From assembly GCF_040253585.1 (NCBI RefSeq), contig NZ_JBELAU010000004.1:186001-250000 (forward strand): a stretch of 64,000 nt of DNA, read 5' to 3'. Below, piece by piece: positions 18,402-26,409 of the stretch (position 1 is its first letter; every line of letters begins with the position of its first letter). This DNA comes from Emticicia sp040253585 (lineage in GTDB: Bacteria; Bacteroidota; Bacteroidia; Cytophagales; Spirosomataceae). The position numbers and the translations under genes were made by a program. A model generated the notes under the pieces. It saw only the letters and a program-made list of their open reading frames with translations, ran no database searches and was not told the DNA's origin.

Positions 18402-19081
18402 TAGTCTTCGATTTTTAGATAATAACCAAATCCTGGGCGAGTATGGATGAGTTTGGTGGGATGGTTTCGGTCGATTTTTTTGCGTAAAAAATTGATATAA
18501 ACCTCAATCGTATTCATATTCGAGTCGAAATGAATGTCCCAAATCTGCTCAGCAATACTTTGTTTCGATAAAACTCGTCCTTTTGCTTTTGCCAGTGTCA
18601 GAAGCAGTTGATATTCTTTTGGCGTAAGGTCAATTAGCTCGTTTTTTCTATACACTTTCATTTCGGTAGTATTGATTTCGAGGTCATCAATGACCATTAC
18701 GCTGTCGGCATCTTGGGGCGTATTGCTTCGGCGTAGGAGTGAAGTGATACGCAAAAAAAGCTCTTCAAAGTGAAAGGGTTTTACCAGATAATCATCAGCT
18801 CCGAGTCCGAAAGCATCGGATTTATCTTGAATATCGCCGTAGGCCGTAAGCATGATAATTGGCGTAAGTTTGTTCGATTCTCGAACTTGCCTACAAACAT
18901 CTAAACCATTGATTCTCGGCACATTAATATCCAACAAAAAAATATCGTAGTCGTTTTTTTTGATTTGGCGAAAAAATAATTCTCCATCAAAAACGGTATC
19001 ACACTCAATTTTTTTTAACAATAAAAAACGTTGTATTTCTCTCGACAAATCGGGGTCGTCCTCTAAGAGCAGTGCAGTCAT
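18401..19081 (-). CDS. OmpR-family response regulator
   Basis: The 226-residue regulator has an N-terminal receiver domain with the acidic pocket EDD at 7-9, phospho-acceptor Asp51 in FLLDINVPRINGL, Thr78-region ML-TAYGD and Lys in LVKPFHF. The C-terminal winged helix has LTPKEYQLLLTLAKAKGRVLS and TIEVYINFLRKKID, as in CusR/OmpR proteins. Paired with the kinase by a one-base overlap, it probably activates the downstream efflux genes. It starts 51 bases after the AraC-type gene on the same strand. Confidence 0.93.
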   Translation of the reverse strand: MTALLLEDDPDLSREIQRFLLLKKIECDTVFDGELFFRQIKKNDYDIFLLDINVPRINGLDVCRQVRESNKLTPIIMLTAYGDIQDKSDAFGLGADDYLVKPFHFEELFLRITSLLRRSNTPQDADSVMVIDDLEINTTEMKVYRKNELIDLTPKEYQLLLTLAKAKGRVLSKQSIAEQIWDIHFDSNMNTIEVYINFLRKKIDRNHPTKLIHTRPGFGYYLKIED

Positions 19082-19132
19082 TGGTTTGATTAATTTGATG
19101 CGAAGATACTTATTTTAATCAAGAATTAATAA

Positions 19133-20017
19133 CTAAGCAAGTATCTGAAATTGCTTTTGGTGTAGTACAAATTGGCGGTAAGTTTTAGGATTATTATTAG
19201 TATATTTTCTGAATTGTCGATTAAAATTTGATAAATTTTTGAAGCCCGACTCGTAGCATATTTCCAAGATATTGAGGTCATTTTCGGCTAATAATTTACA
19301 AGCATATTCGATACGAATTTCGTTCACAAACTCAACAAATGTTTTTTGTGTGCGAAGCTTGAAATACCGACAAAAAGCAGCTTCCGAAAAACGGGTTTTA
19401 TTGGCTATTTCGCTCAGATTAATGTCATTTTTGAAGTTTTTTAGTACATAATCAAAGACTTCGTTCATGCGTTCGGAATCTTTTTTACTGATACCCACAA
19501 TGGCGTTTTCTGATATAAATCTAAATTCTTTCGAGCAAGACATTAGGTGTAAGATTTCTATCAAACCCAACATTCGGGCAACCTTATCGGCTTTTATTAG
19601 ATTTTGTATTTTTTCTTGAATCCTCGACCTCGTTTCTCCATAAAATTCGATACCCAGCTTAGCTGTTTCGAGGAAACGTTTTACTTCGGTCATTTCGGCT
19701 AATTCAAAAAAATCTTTCCCGAAACAATCATCTAAGAAATGAATGACAATCGAGGCAGGTTTTTGATGCTGATAGCAAGCATCATCGGCACGATACCAAT
19801 GGGGTAAATTACTGCCCAAAATTGCCAAATCGCCTTCGGCATAGTCAGAAACGTGATTTCCAATAAATTTTTTTCCGAAACCACCATCACAAAGCACAAT
19901 TTCAATTTCTTGATGATAATGCCACGGAGTCTCGAAATACGGACTTTCAAAGCGGTCAATCAGAAACGATGAGCCGAAAGTAAGCGGTAGTTTTTGTAAA
20001 AGTGGTTTTTTGAGCAT
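19133..20017 (-). CDS. AraC-family transcriptional regulator with cupin sensor domain
   Basis: The 294-residue protein has an N-terminal cupin-like domain (WHYHQEIEIVLCDGG, SDYAEGDLAILGSNLPHWYR) of the kind that binds small ligands such as sugars, and two C-terminal helix-turn-helix motifs (residues about 190-290: INLSEIANKTRFSEAAFCRYF and LEICYESGFKNLSNFNRQFRK). It is divergent from the SDR-ROK-SIS cluster with a 112-base gap, so it is the best candidate regulator of that cluster. It could also read through into the metal-response genes 51 bases downstream, but its sensor type fits carbon-source control better. Confidence 0.88.
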   Translation of the reverse strand: MLKKPLLQKLPLTFGSSFLIDRFESPYFETPWHYHQEIEIVLCDGGFGKKFIGNHVSDYAEGDLAILGSNLPHWYRADDACYQHQKPASIVIHFLDDCFGKDFFELAEMTEVKRFLETAKLGIEFYGETRSRIQEKIQNLIKADKVARMLGLIEILHLMSCSKEFRFISENAIVGISKKDSERMNEVFDYVLKNFKNDINLSEIANKTRFSEAAFCRYFKLRTQKTFVEFVNEIRIEYACKLLAENDLNILEICYESGFKNLSNFNRQFRKYTNNNPKTYRQFVLHQKQFQILA

Positions 20018-20129
20018 AAAATCAAAATAGTATCGTAAAAATAACTTTTTCGAGTGGAATCTATAATTATTCTATTAGTTATTTGTATAATAATAATTTA
20101 AACTGTTTTTAATAATACTTTATTTGCAA

Positions 20130-20912
20130 ATGCTGAAAGGTAAATCAATCGTAATCATTGGCGGAACAACTGGCTTGGGGTTTTCGGCAGCGAAAGCATT
20201 TGTGCGTGAAGGAGCAAGAGTTGTGGCTGTTGGTCGTAAGCCCGAAAGCTGTTTATCGGTCGAATTAGTTTTGGGTGAAAATGGCCGAGCAATGTCCGCT
20301 GATGCTACCAACGAAAATACCGCAAAAAATGCTATTGAATTGTGTATCAGTGAGTTTGGTAGTTTTGATGGCCTCTATCATGTAGCAGGTGGAAGCGGAC
20401 GTAAATTCGGTGATGGGCCACTGCACGAACTTACACTTGAGGGCTGGAATAAAACTTTTGAGCTTAACCTTACAAGTTTGATGCTCTCGAACCAAGCAGC
20501 AGTACAGAAGTTTTTGGAGCTGGGAAAAGGTGGTACAATTCTGAATATGGGTTCGGTTTTGGGTTTTTCGCCTTCTCCAAAATATTTTGTTACGCACGCC
20601 TATGCCGCAGCAAAATCGGCAGTTGTGGGTTTTACGAAGTCTTTGGCGGCTTATTATGCCTCCGAAAACATCAGAATCAACCTTTTAGCACCTGCTTTGG
20701 TCGAAACCCCGATGTCGGAGCGAGCCAGTAAAGACGAAACCATCATGAATTTTGTAAAAACCAAACAACCGCTCGATGGTGGTAGAAATGGCCGTCCCGA
20801 AGACCTTGATGGTGCTGCCGTATTTTTCATGTCGGATGCTTCAAAATTTGCCACTGGCCAAACGCTCTACGTCGATGGTGGTTGGGAAGTTTCGGAAGGA
20901 CAATATTTTTAA
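20130..20912 (+). CDS. Short-chain dehydrogenase/reductase
   Basis: The 260-residue NAD(P)-dependent oxidoreductase has the Rossmann motif IIGGTTGLGFSAA in place of the usual TGxxxGxG, the NMGSVLG serine strand and the catalytic Y-A-A-A-K (HAYAAAKSAVVGFTKSLA). It probably oxidises or reduces a hydroxyl group of a sugar or polyol. The frame could open at a TTG two codons earlier; ATG at 20130 (MLKGKSIVI) fits the family N-terminus. It is the first gene of the plus-strand cluster and lies opposite the AraC gene. A 192-base gap containing three hairpins separates it from the ROK kinase gene. Confidence 0.87.
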   Translation: MLKGKSIVIIGGTTGLGFSAAKAFVREGARVVAVGRKPESCLSVELVLGENGRAMSADATNENTAKNAIELCISEFGSFDGLYHVAGGSGRKFGDGPLHELTLEGWNKTFELNLTSLMLSNQAAVQKFLELGKGGTILNMGSVLGFSPSPKYFVTHAYAAAKSAVVGFTKSLAAYYASENIRINLLAPALVETPMSERASKDETIMNFVKTKQPLDGGRNGRPEDLDGAAVFFMSDASKFATGQTLYVDGGWEVSEGQYF

Positions 20913-20979
20913 TTTAATTAAGAATGTAGAACTGAGAATTAAGAATGATGGTCAAAACATTCATTTCGCTTGATTTTAC

Positions 20980-21063
20980 GACCACGAAGTGGTCAAACTT
21001 GAATAGCCCTAAATGAAATTTGGGGCCTAAAAGGAGCAATTTAGTCACGACCCTAAATGGGTC
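20980..21063. repeat. Three small hairpins between SDR and ROK genes
   Basis: gaccac-gaa-gtggtc (20980-20994), gccctaaat-gaa-atttggggc (21006-21026, one G-U) and gaccc-taaat-gggtc (21049-21063). The first and third are both preceded by ac and followed by aaactt, giving a repeated acgacc...ggtcaaactt frame. No terminator-like U-run follows. They could be repetitive palindromes or RNA-processing/attenuation structures. Confidence 0.6.
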
Positions 21064-21104
21064 AAACTTAATAAAAACTTTTTTAAAGAATCAATAATTC
21101 CATA

Positions 21105-21992
21105 ATGAAAGTAGCAATCGGTATCGACCTTGGTGGCACAAATGTAAAAGGGATTTTGATGCGTGAAGATGGAGAAATCTTGAAGCAGCATTATATTCCT
21201 ACGAAGGACGATGCCGAAGGAAAATGGCGAGAAAATGTACTCGAAATGGTTAATTTTTTGAAAGATTTTCACCAACAACCAATCGACCTTATCGGACTTT
21301 CAGCACCTGGCTTAGCCAATGCCGATAATAAATGTATTGCCCATTTACCCAATCGTTTATTTGGCTTAGAAAACTTTATTTGGGAAGAATATTTCGGTAC
21401 AAAAACACTTGTTTTGAACGATGCTCATGCCGCACTTATGGCTGAAGCCAAGTTTGGAATCATGCAAGGTTATAAACACGCAATTTTGCTCACACTCGGC
21501 ACGGGCGTGGGCGGAGGAATTATGATAAACGGGCAACTTTATCAAGGTTTGAGCCAAATGGCTGGGCATCTGGGGCATATTTCGCTCAACGCCAACGATG
21601 ATGAACGAAGCATTTTGGGAATGTCAGGAAGTTTAGAATATGCCATCGGTAATTGTTCGATTGAGCGGCGTTCGATGGGGCGTTTTCAGTCAACGCATGA
21701 GTTAGTGAAGGCTTACTTAAATAACGATTCGTTTGCTACGTGGCTTTGGCTTGATTCGGTCAGAAAACTTTCGATAGCCGTTACATCCTTAATCAATGCT
21801 CTTTCGCCAGAAATCATCGTTTTGGCAGGCGGAATTACCACTGCTGGTGATGCTCTATTTAAACCTTTGAATGAATTTATCGAGCTTTTTGAATTTCGCC
21901 CAAAAGACAAAACAACATTAATTAAACACGCAAAATTTGCCGATTTATCAGGAGCAATCGGTGCGGCCGCATTTGTGTTTGATAGAAATTAA
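21105..21992 (+). CDS. ROK-family sugar kinase or kinase-like protein lacking the zinc cysteines
   Basis: The 295-residue protein has the actin-fold ATP motif GIDLGGTNVKGIL at residues 6-18, the adenosine-region LTLGTGVGGGIMING and the ROK signature region QMAGHLGHISL, plus VLNDAHAALMAEA with the likely catalytic Asp. Glucokinase-like members phosphorylate hexoses or amino sugars. The usual zinc motif CxCGxxGCxE is replaced by SILGMSGSLE: all three cysteines are gone while Gly and Glu remain, so the zinc site is lost. Clustered with an SIS-domain protein and oxidoreductases, it may activate a sugar for catabolism. The substrate is unknown. Confidence 0.85.
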   Translation: MKVAIGIDLGGTNVKGILMREDGEILKQHYIPTKDDAEGKWRENVLEMVNFLKDFHQQPIDLIGLSAPGLANADNKCIAHLPNRLFGLENFIWEEYFGTKTLVLNDAHAALMAEAKFGIMQGYKHAILLTLGTGVGGGIMINGQLYQGLSQMAGHLGHISLNANDDERSILGMSGSLEYAIGNCSIERRSMGRFQSTHELVKAYLNNDSFATWLWLDSVRKLSIAVTSLINALSPEIIVLAGGITTAGDALFKPLNEFIELFEFRPKDKTTLIKHAKFADLSGAIGAAAFVFDRN

Positions 21993-22008
21993 ATGTGTAA
22001 TAGTTGTT

Positions 22009-22035
22009 GTAGAGACGTTGCACTGCAACGTCTTT
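22009..22035. repeat. REP-like palindrome (agacgttgca/tgcaacgtct)
   Basis: Perfect 10-base arms agacgttgca (22013-22022) and tgcaacgtct (22024-22033) around a single C, preceded by gtag. A closely related copy is at 52955-52982, so this is a dispersed element. Confidence 0.7.
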
Positions 22036-22059
22036 GCGGAGAACATAAAAATAATAACA

Positions 22060-22863
22060 ATGTCTTATACAAGTCAATATTTAAAAAAATGTCAAGGTTT
22101 AATCGAAACCGTTGCTGCTCAAGAAACACAAATTCTGCAAGCTGCAAAATTGTTTTCGGAGTCGATTTTGGCAGGAAGAATGGTACACGTTTTTGGTAGC
22201 GGACATAGCCGAATTATGGTCGAGGAAATGTGGCCACGTTATGGTTCGTTTCCAGGCTTTAACCCAATTGTGGAATTATCGTTGACATTTCATAATTTGG
22301 TAGTAGGAGCAAATGGTCAACGCCAAGCAATGTTTTTGGAGAATGTCACAGGCTTTGCTGCTCAGGTTTTAAGAAATTTCGACCTTTCGGAAGTCGATAC
22401 AGCTTTGGTGATTTCCTCATCAGGTTGTAATGTCGTACCGATTGAAATGGCAGAGATTTTTCAGAAAAAAGGCATAAAGACCGTCGGAATTATTTCAAAA
22501 CAACATTCTGAAGCCAGTACAAGCAAAAAACAAGATGGAAGAAAACTCCAAGATTTCTGTGAAATAGTGCTTGATTCGGGAGCACCCGTAGGCGATGCCA
22601 TGATTTATGTCGATGGTTTAGAAACACCAGTTTCACCAGGCTCAACGGTTGGTTCGTGTATGATTATCAATAGTATAAAAGCTGAGTTGGCTAATATACT
22701 TACACAAGCAGAACATCCACCAAAAGTGCTTACGGCAGGGGCAGTAATCGGAGCAGAAAAAGCCACCGAAATTTTCCAAGCTGCTTACGACGAACACGCC
22801 CACCGAATCTCGAAAATGTATCAAAAAGTAGGCATCGAAAGCTATGTTTCTAAAGAAAAATAA
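22060..22863 (+). CDS. SIS-domain sugar-phosphate-binding protein (UPF0309-like)
   Basis: The 267-residue protein has one SIS domain: VHVFGSGHSRIMVEEMW, the phosphosugar-binding loop VISSSGCNVVPIEMAEI, and VDGLETPVSPGSTVGS in a C-terminal helical segment. SIS domains bind or isomerise phosphosugars; MurQ-type relatives cleave lactyl ethers, but this protein resembles the uncharacterised UPF0309 group rather than MurQ. The longer frame from 21937 runs into the ROK gene; ATG at 22060 gives the natural N-terminus MSYTSQYLKKCQGLI. It follows the ROK gene by 67 bases, so the kinase product may be its ligand. Confidence 0.82.
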   Translation: MSYTSQYLKKCQGLIETVAAQETQILQAAKLFSESILAGRMVHVFGSGHSRIMVEEMWPRYGSFPGFNPIVELSLTFHNLVVGANGQRQAMFLENVTGFAAQVLRNFDLSEVDTALVISSSGCNVVPIEMAEIFQKKGIKTVGIISKQHSEASTSKKQDGRKLQDFCEIVLDSGAPVGDAMIYVDGLETPVSPGSTVGSCMIINSIKAELANILTQAEHPPKVLTAGAVIGAEKATEIFQAAYDEHAHRISKMYQKVGIESYVSKEK

Positions 22864-22865
22864 AC

Positions 22866-22934
22866 CTTGCTGACTTACAGTCGGCAATACCAAAAATATT
22901 CCTTTGTTCCTTTAGCTACCCATTTCAATGGGTA
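22866..22934. repeat. Two hairpins between SIS and MetE-like genes
   Basis: ttgctgac/gtcggcaa (about 22866-22887, one mismatch or G-U) and tacccat-ttca-atgggta (22917-22934, perfect 7-base arms). Neither is followed by a clear U-run. Confidence 0.5.
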
Positions 22935-23023
22935 AAACAGGATAGAAAAGCTGTAAGAAAATGCACACTATTTAGTCATCGAAATTTTCCATTATCAATT
23001 TTTCATTCTACATTAATAAAGAT

Positions 23024-24043
23024 ATGCAACCAATTCCCATAAAAACCACCGTAGTTGGCTCGTGGCCGTTTCCGAGTTGGCTTGAATTTGCGTCTGAGAA
23101 TTTAGATAAATTCGGCCCTGCCGACATCAACGAGATGATAGAAGATGCGGTTGTAAATGCCATTCACGACCAAGTTACGGCTGGTCTTGATGTAATAACT
23201 GATGGTGAGCAAACCCGCCTTGATTTTAATTTATCGTTTTATGGTTTCATCAAAGGACTTCAACCTAACCACGAAGAAACCCGAAAATTTGGCCCACCCG
23301 CACACGACCAGCGTGGCAAACACACAATCATAGAACCATTAACCGCACCTAAAGGCTTAGGTGTGGTAGAAGAATTTAAAAGATTGCAAAGGCTTGCTCC
23401 CGAAGGAAAAATCTTGAAAGCATCCATTCCTGGCCCTTATACGCTTTCGGGAAGAATGCTGGCGGGCGAAATCTACAAAGACCGTTGGGAAATTACCGAA
23501 GCCTTATTGCCGATTGTAGCCAAAGAATTAGAAGATTTGGTAGCCGCAGGAGCAAAAGAAATCTGCATTGACGAGCCATCAATGTCGTGCTATGCGTACA
23601 AAGAAGATACCAAACGTTTTGTTGATATTTTTAACCGAACCGTGAAGAATATTGTCGGTAAAACTCGCATCGGTACGCACTTATGTTTCGGAAATTATAA
23701 AGGTCGTTCGGTTGGGAAGAAAACAATTTTGCCGATGCTACCTGATTTTTTAGATTTTACGGTCGATGAATTGCATACCGAAATGTGCGTACTGAATTTT
23801 GCCGAAGTACATTTATTAGAACGTTTTGCCGAAAAAATGGACGTAGCCGTAGGCGTAATTGATGTGAAAAGTTATTATATCGAAACCGTAGAAGACGTAA
23901 AAGAACGCATCGAGAAATGCTTAAAATACGTTCCTGCCGAGAAACTCGCCGTTGCTCCCGATTGTGGAATGTCGCAAACGGCACGTTGGGCAACAAAGCA
24001 AAAAATTGCCAATATGTGTACCGCAGCCAAACAAATGAGATGA
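23024..24043 (+). CDS. MetE C-terminal-domain-like protein (cobalamin-independent methionine synthase superfamily)
   Basis: The 339-residue protein is a single barrel homologous to the catalytic half of MetE, with TTVVGSWPFP at the start, TDGEQTRLDF, KASIPGPYTLSGRM, and the zinc-binding pattern His219-x-Cys221 in GTHLCFG and Cys314 in APDCGMSQTARW; a Glu near 249-253 could be the remaining ligand. Full MetE is about 750 residues and needs an N-terminal barrel, which is absent here. Stand-alone members are poorly assigned and include thiol methyltransferase or C-C/C-S lyase-like enzymes. The next gene starts one base after its stop, so both belong to the same transcript. Its catabolic context is unusual. 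Confidence 0.85.
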   Translation: MQPIPIKTTVVGSWPFPSWLEFASENLDKFGPADINEMIEDAVVNAIHDQVTAGLDVITDGEQTRLDFNLSFYGFIKGLQPNHEETRKFGPPAHDQRGKHTIIEPLTAPKGLGVVEEFKRLQRLAPEGKILKASIPGPYTLSGRMLAGEIYKDRWEITEALLPIVAKELEDLVAAGAKEICIDEPSMSCYAYKEDTKRFVDIFNRTVKNIVGKTRIGTHLCFGNYKGRSVGKKTILPMLPDFLDFTVDELHTEMCVLNFAEVHLLERFAEKMDVAVGVIDVKSYYIETVEDVKERIEKCLKYVPAEKLAVAPDCGMSQTARWATKQKIANMCTAAKQMR

Positions 24044-24044
24044 A

Positions 24045-24890
24045 ATGGCCTTAATTAAATCAAAACAAAAAGATAATGAGTTATTGAACGACATCAAATC
24101 ATTCAATAGCTCGACTGGTTTTAAAGTTTGGTGGTTGGCACAAAGTGGTTTTCTGATAAAATGGCAAGAAAAATACCTACTTTTTGACCCTTATTTGTCG
24201 GATTCTTTGAGCGTAAAATACCAAAATACTGATAAGCCACACGTCCGTCTGAGCGAGTTGGTTATTTCGCCAGACCAACTTGATTTTATTGATATTGTCA
24301 CATCGAGCCACAATCACACCGACCATTTGGATGCCGAAACTTTGATGCCGATTATTCAGAATAATGTTGGTATAAGATTTATCATCCCAGAAGCAAACCG
24401 AGCATTTGTGGCCCATAGAGTTAAATGCGATTTGAATTTTCCGATTGGCATAAACGATGGACTCAGTTTTGAGCATAAAGGATTCAAGATCACAGGAATT
24501 CCAGCGGCACACAATGCCATCGAGCGAAACGAAAAAGGTGAGTGTAAATTTATGGGTTTTATTGCCGAATTTGGTGGATTTTCGGTCTATCATTCGGGTG
24601 ATACACTTTGGTTTGAAGGCTTGGAGGAAATCTTGATACCATATAAGGTTGATGTTGCTTTTTTACCCATTAATGGCAATAAACCCGAACGAAAAGTGGC
24701 AGGAAATCTCAATGCTGACGAAGCTGCCAAACTCGGAAAAATTATCGGTGCGAAACTTGTCATTCCGCATCATTATCATTTATTTGAGTTTAATACCGAA
24801 GACCCACAACGTTTTGTTGAGGCTTGCGAGTATTATCAAACAAACCATAAAGTCCTCGAAATGGGCGAAGGCGTTATTATTAATGAATAA
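24045..24890 (+). CDS. Metallo-beta-lactamase-fold hydrolase, UlaG-like
   Basis: The 281-residue protein has the metal motif HNHTDH (His89, His91, Asp93, His94), a further ligand region HSGDTLWFEGL, and LVIPHHYHLFEF near the C-terminus. These motifs and the FDPYLSDS segment recall UlaG-type lactonases that open ascorbate-6-phosphate lactone, or related metal-dependent hydrolases. Translation is coupled to the MetE-like gene (one-base gap). In this cluster it could hydrolyse a sugar lactone or phosphate ester made by the neighbouring dehydrogenases. No signal peptide; cytoplasmic. Confidence 0.85.
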   Translation: MALIKSKQKDNELLNDIKSFNSSTGFKVWWLAQSGFLIKWQEKYLLFDPYLSDSLSVKYQNTDKPHVRLSELVISPDQLDFIDIVTSSHNHTDHLDAETLMPIIQNNVGIRFIIPEANRAFVAHRVKCDLNFPIGINDGLSFEHKGFKITGIPAAHNAIERNEKGECKFMGFIAEFGGFSVYHSGDTLWFEGLEEILIPYKVDVAFLPINGNKPERKVAGNLNADEAAKLGKIIGAKLVIPHHYHLFEFNTEDPQRFVEACEYYQTNHKVLEMGEGVIINE

Positions 24891-24937
24891 AATATATCAT
24901 AAAATTATCTATTCATCAAACAATTTACAATAAAATC

Positions 24938-26137
24938 ATGGCAAAAGTATGTATTCTTGGCGGCGGATTTATCGGTCGATTCTATGCCGATTCGCTTCAT
25001 GGGCAACGTGGACGTGACCGAGTTTCGGTAGTCTATGCTCGACGTGAAGAAACCGCTATTCGTTTCGCTACCGATTATGCAGTTCCGCATTATTTTACCG
25101 ATATGGAAGAGGCCATCAAACACTCCGAAACAGAGGTGGTGGTAATTGCCTTACCCAATAATTTACATGAAACAGCCGTAAATCTTTGCGTAAAACACAA
25201 AAAAGCAGTGCTTTGCACAAAACCACTCGGAAGAAACGCCGAAGAAGCTCTCCGAATGACCAAAGCTTGTGAGGAAGCAGGTGTTTTTGCAGGATATTTG
25301 GAAGATTTATGCTACACGCCTAAATTCATGAAGTCTTTAATAAGTGTGAAAAATGGAGCAATTGGGCGAATTTTGTGGGCAAAATCTCGTGAAACGCATC
25401 CTGGCCCGCACTCCGATTGGTTTTGGGATATTGATAAAGCAGGTGGTGGAGCAGTCTTAGATTTGGGCTGTCATTGCATTGAAATTGCCCGAAATTTTAT
25501 TGGAAAAGACATCAAACCCGTAGAAGTAATGTGTTGGGCCGATACGCAAGTAAAACCCATTGATGCCGAAGACCACGCCATCGGACTCGTAAAATATGAA
25601 AATGGAGCAATCGGACAATTTGAGGTGTCGTGGACTTTCAGAGGTGGTATGGATTTGCGAGATGAAGTCATGGGAACCGAGGGAACAATTTGGATAAATT
25701 CATTTCTAAGAACTGGCTTCGAAATGTTTACGAGCGGAGCGGGCGAAGGGGGCTACGTGGCCGAAAAAGCCGAAAGTTCGAGCGGTTGGCAGTTTCCAGT
25801 CGGCGATGAAGCTCATGAATTGGGATATACCAATATGTTTACTGATATGTTTAATGCGATGGAAAAAGGCATCGAACCCAACGAAACTTTTTATGATGGT
25901 TATGTAGTAAACGCCATTATTGATGCGGCTTACAAATCGGCTAAAACCAAACTTTGGGAACCTGTTCAACTACCCGAATGGCGTGGACAAGTTGGCGTAC
26001 AAAAACCATCGGTTTACAACGAATACGATGCCGACCACTGGTTTATCAAAGATGAAATTTTGCCAAATGGTGATAAGAAAGTTATCTTGAAAAAGAAAAC
26101 AACTGGCGAAATCATCGAATTGGAAACTTGGAAATAA
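24938..26137 (+). CDS. Gfo/Idh/MocA-family oxidoreductase
   Basis: The 399-residue NAD(P)-dependent enzyme has the Rossmann motif CILGGGFIGRFYAD at the N-terminus, the VVIALPNNLHETAV segment, CTKPLGRNAEEA in place of the common EKP, and the catalytic-region LDLGCHCIEIARNFIG with a His two residues after Gly. Family members oxidise inositols, glucose derivatives or related polyols. A 47-base gap to the preceding gene and a strong hairpin downstream mark it as the last gene of the cluster. The C-terminal about 60 residues extend beyond the usual family length. Substrate unknown. Confidence 0.87.
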   Translation: MAKVCILGGGFIGRFYADSLHGQRGRDRVSVVYARREETAIRFATDYAVPHYFTDMEEAIKHSETEVVVIALPNNLHETAVNLCVKHKKAVLCTKPLGRNAEEALRMTKACEEAGVFAGYLEDLCYTPKFMKSLISVKNGAIGRILWAKSRETHPGPHSDWFWDIDKAGGGAVLDLGCHCIEIARNFIGKDIKPVEVMCWADTQVKPIDAEDHAIGLVKYENGAIGQFEVSWTFRGGMDLRDEVMGTEGTIWINSFLRTGFEMFTSGAGEGGYVAEKAESSSGWQFPVGDEAHELGYTNMFTDMFNAMEKGIEPNETFYDGYVVNAIIDAAYKSAKTKLWEPVQLPEWRGQVGVQKPSVYNEYDADHWFIKDEILPNGDKKVILKKKTTGEIIELETWK

Positions 26138-26157
26138 TCTGTTCGATTAAAAAGAAG

Positions 26158-26193
26158 AAAGGAGCAAGTAGATTCTATTTGCTCCTTTTTTTG
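26158..26193 (+). terminator. Terminator of the plus-strand catabolic cluster
   Basis: Arms aaaggagcaa (26158-26167) and ttgctccttt (26179-26188), 11-base loop, followed directly by a T-run. It lies 21 bases past the Gfo/Idh stop. The remaining bases to 26409 are AT-rich with no gene. Confidence 0.85.
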
Positions 26194-26409
26194 TTATTAT
26201 GAAACACTTATCAATAGAAATTCGTTAATATTTTGAGTTTTTTGTGAAATAAATTACTGTGTTTAGACTATTTTAGGACATTAATATTGAAAAGATTTTT
26301 GTGTAAGTATAAAATTCTTTGTTTTTATGGTTTTGTTATTCAATATAATGCAACCAAATTTTATTTGGAAGCGTCTTTATGATACTAAAGCAGTGGAAAC
26401 GAATTTAAA

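Noticed and set aside
24177..24593. Minus-strand frame of 138 codons opposite the UlaG-like gene
   Set aside because: It overlaps the conserved metal-binding motif of the sense gene, and its product has no coherent features.
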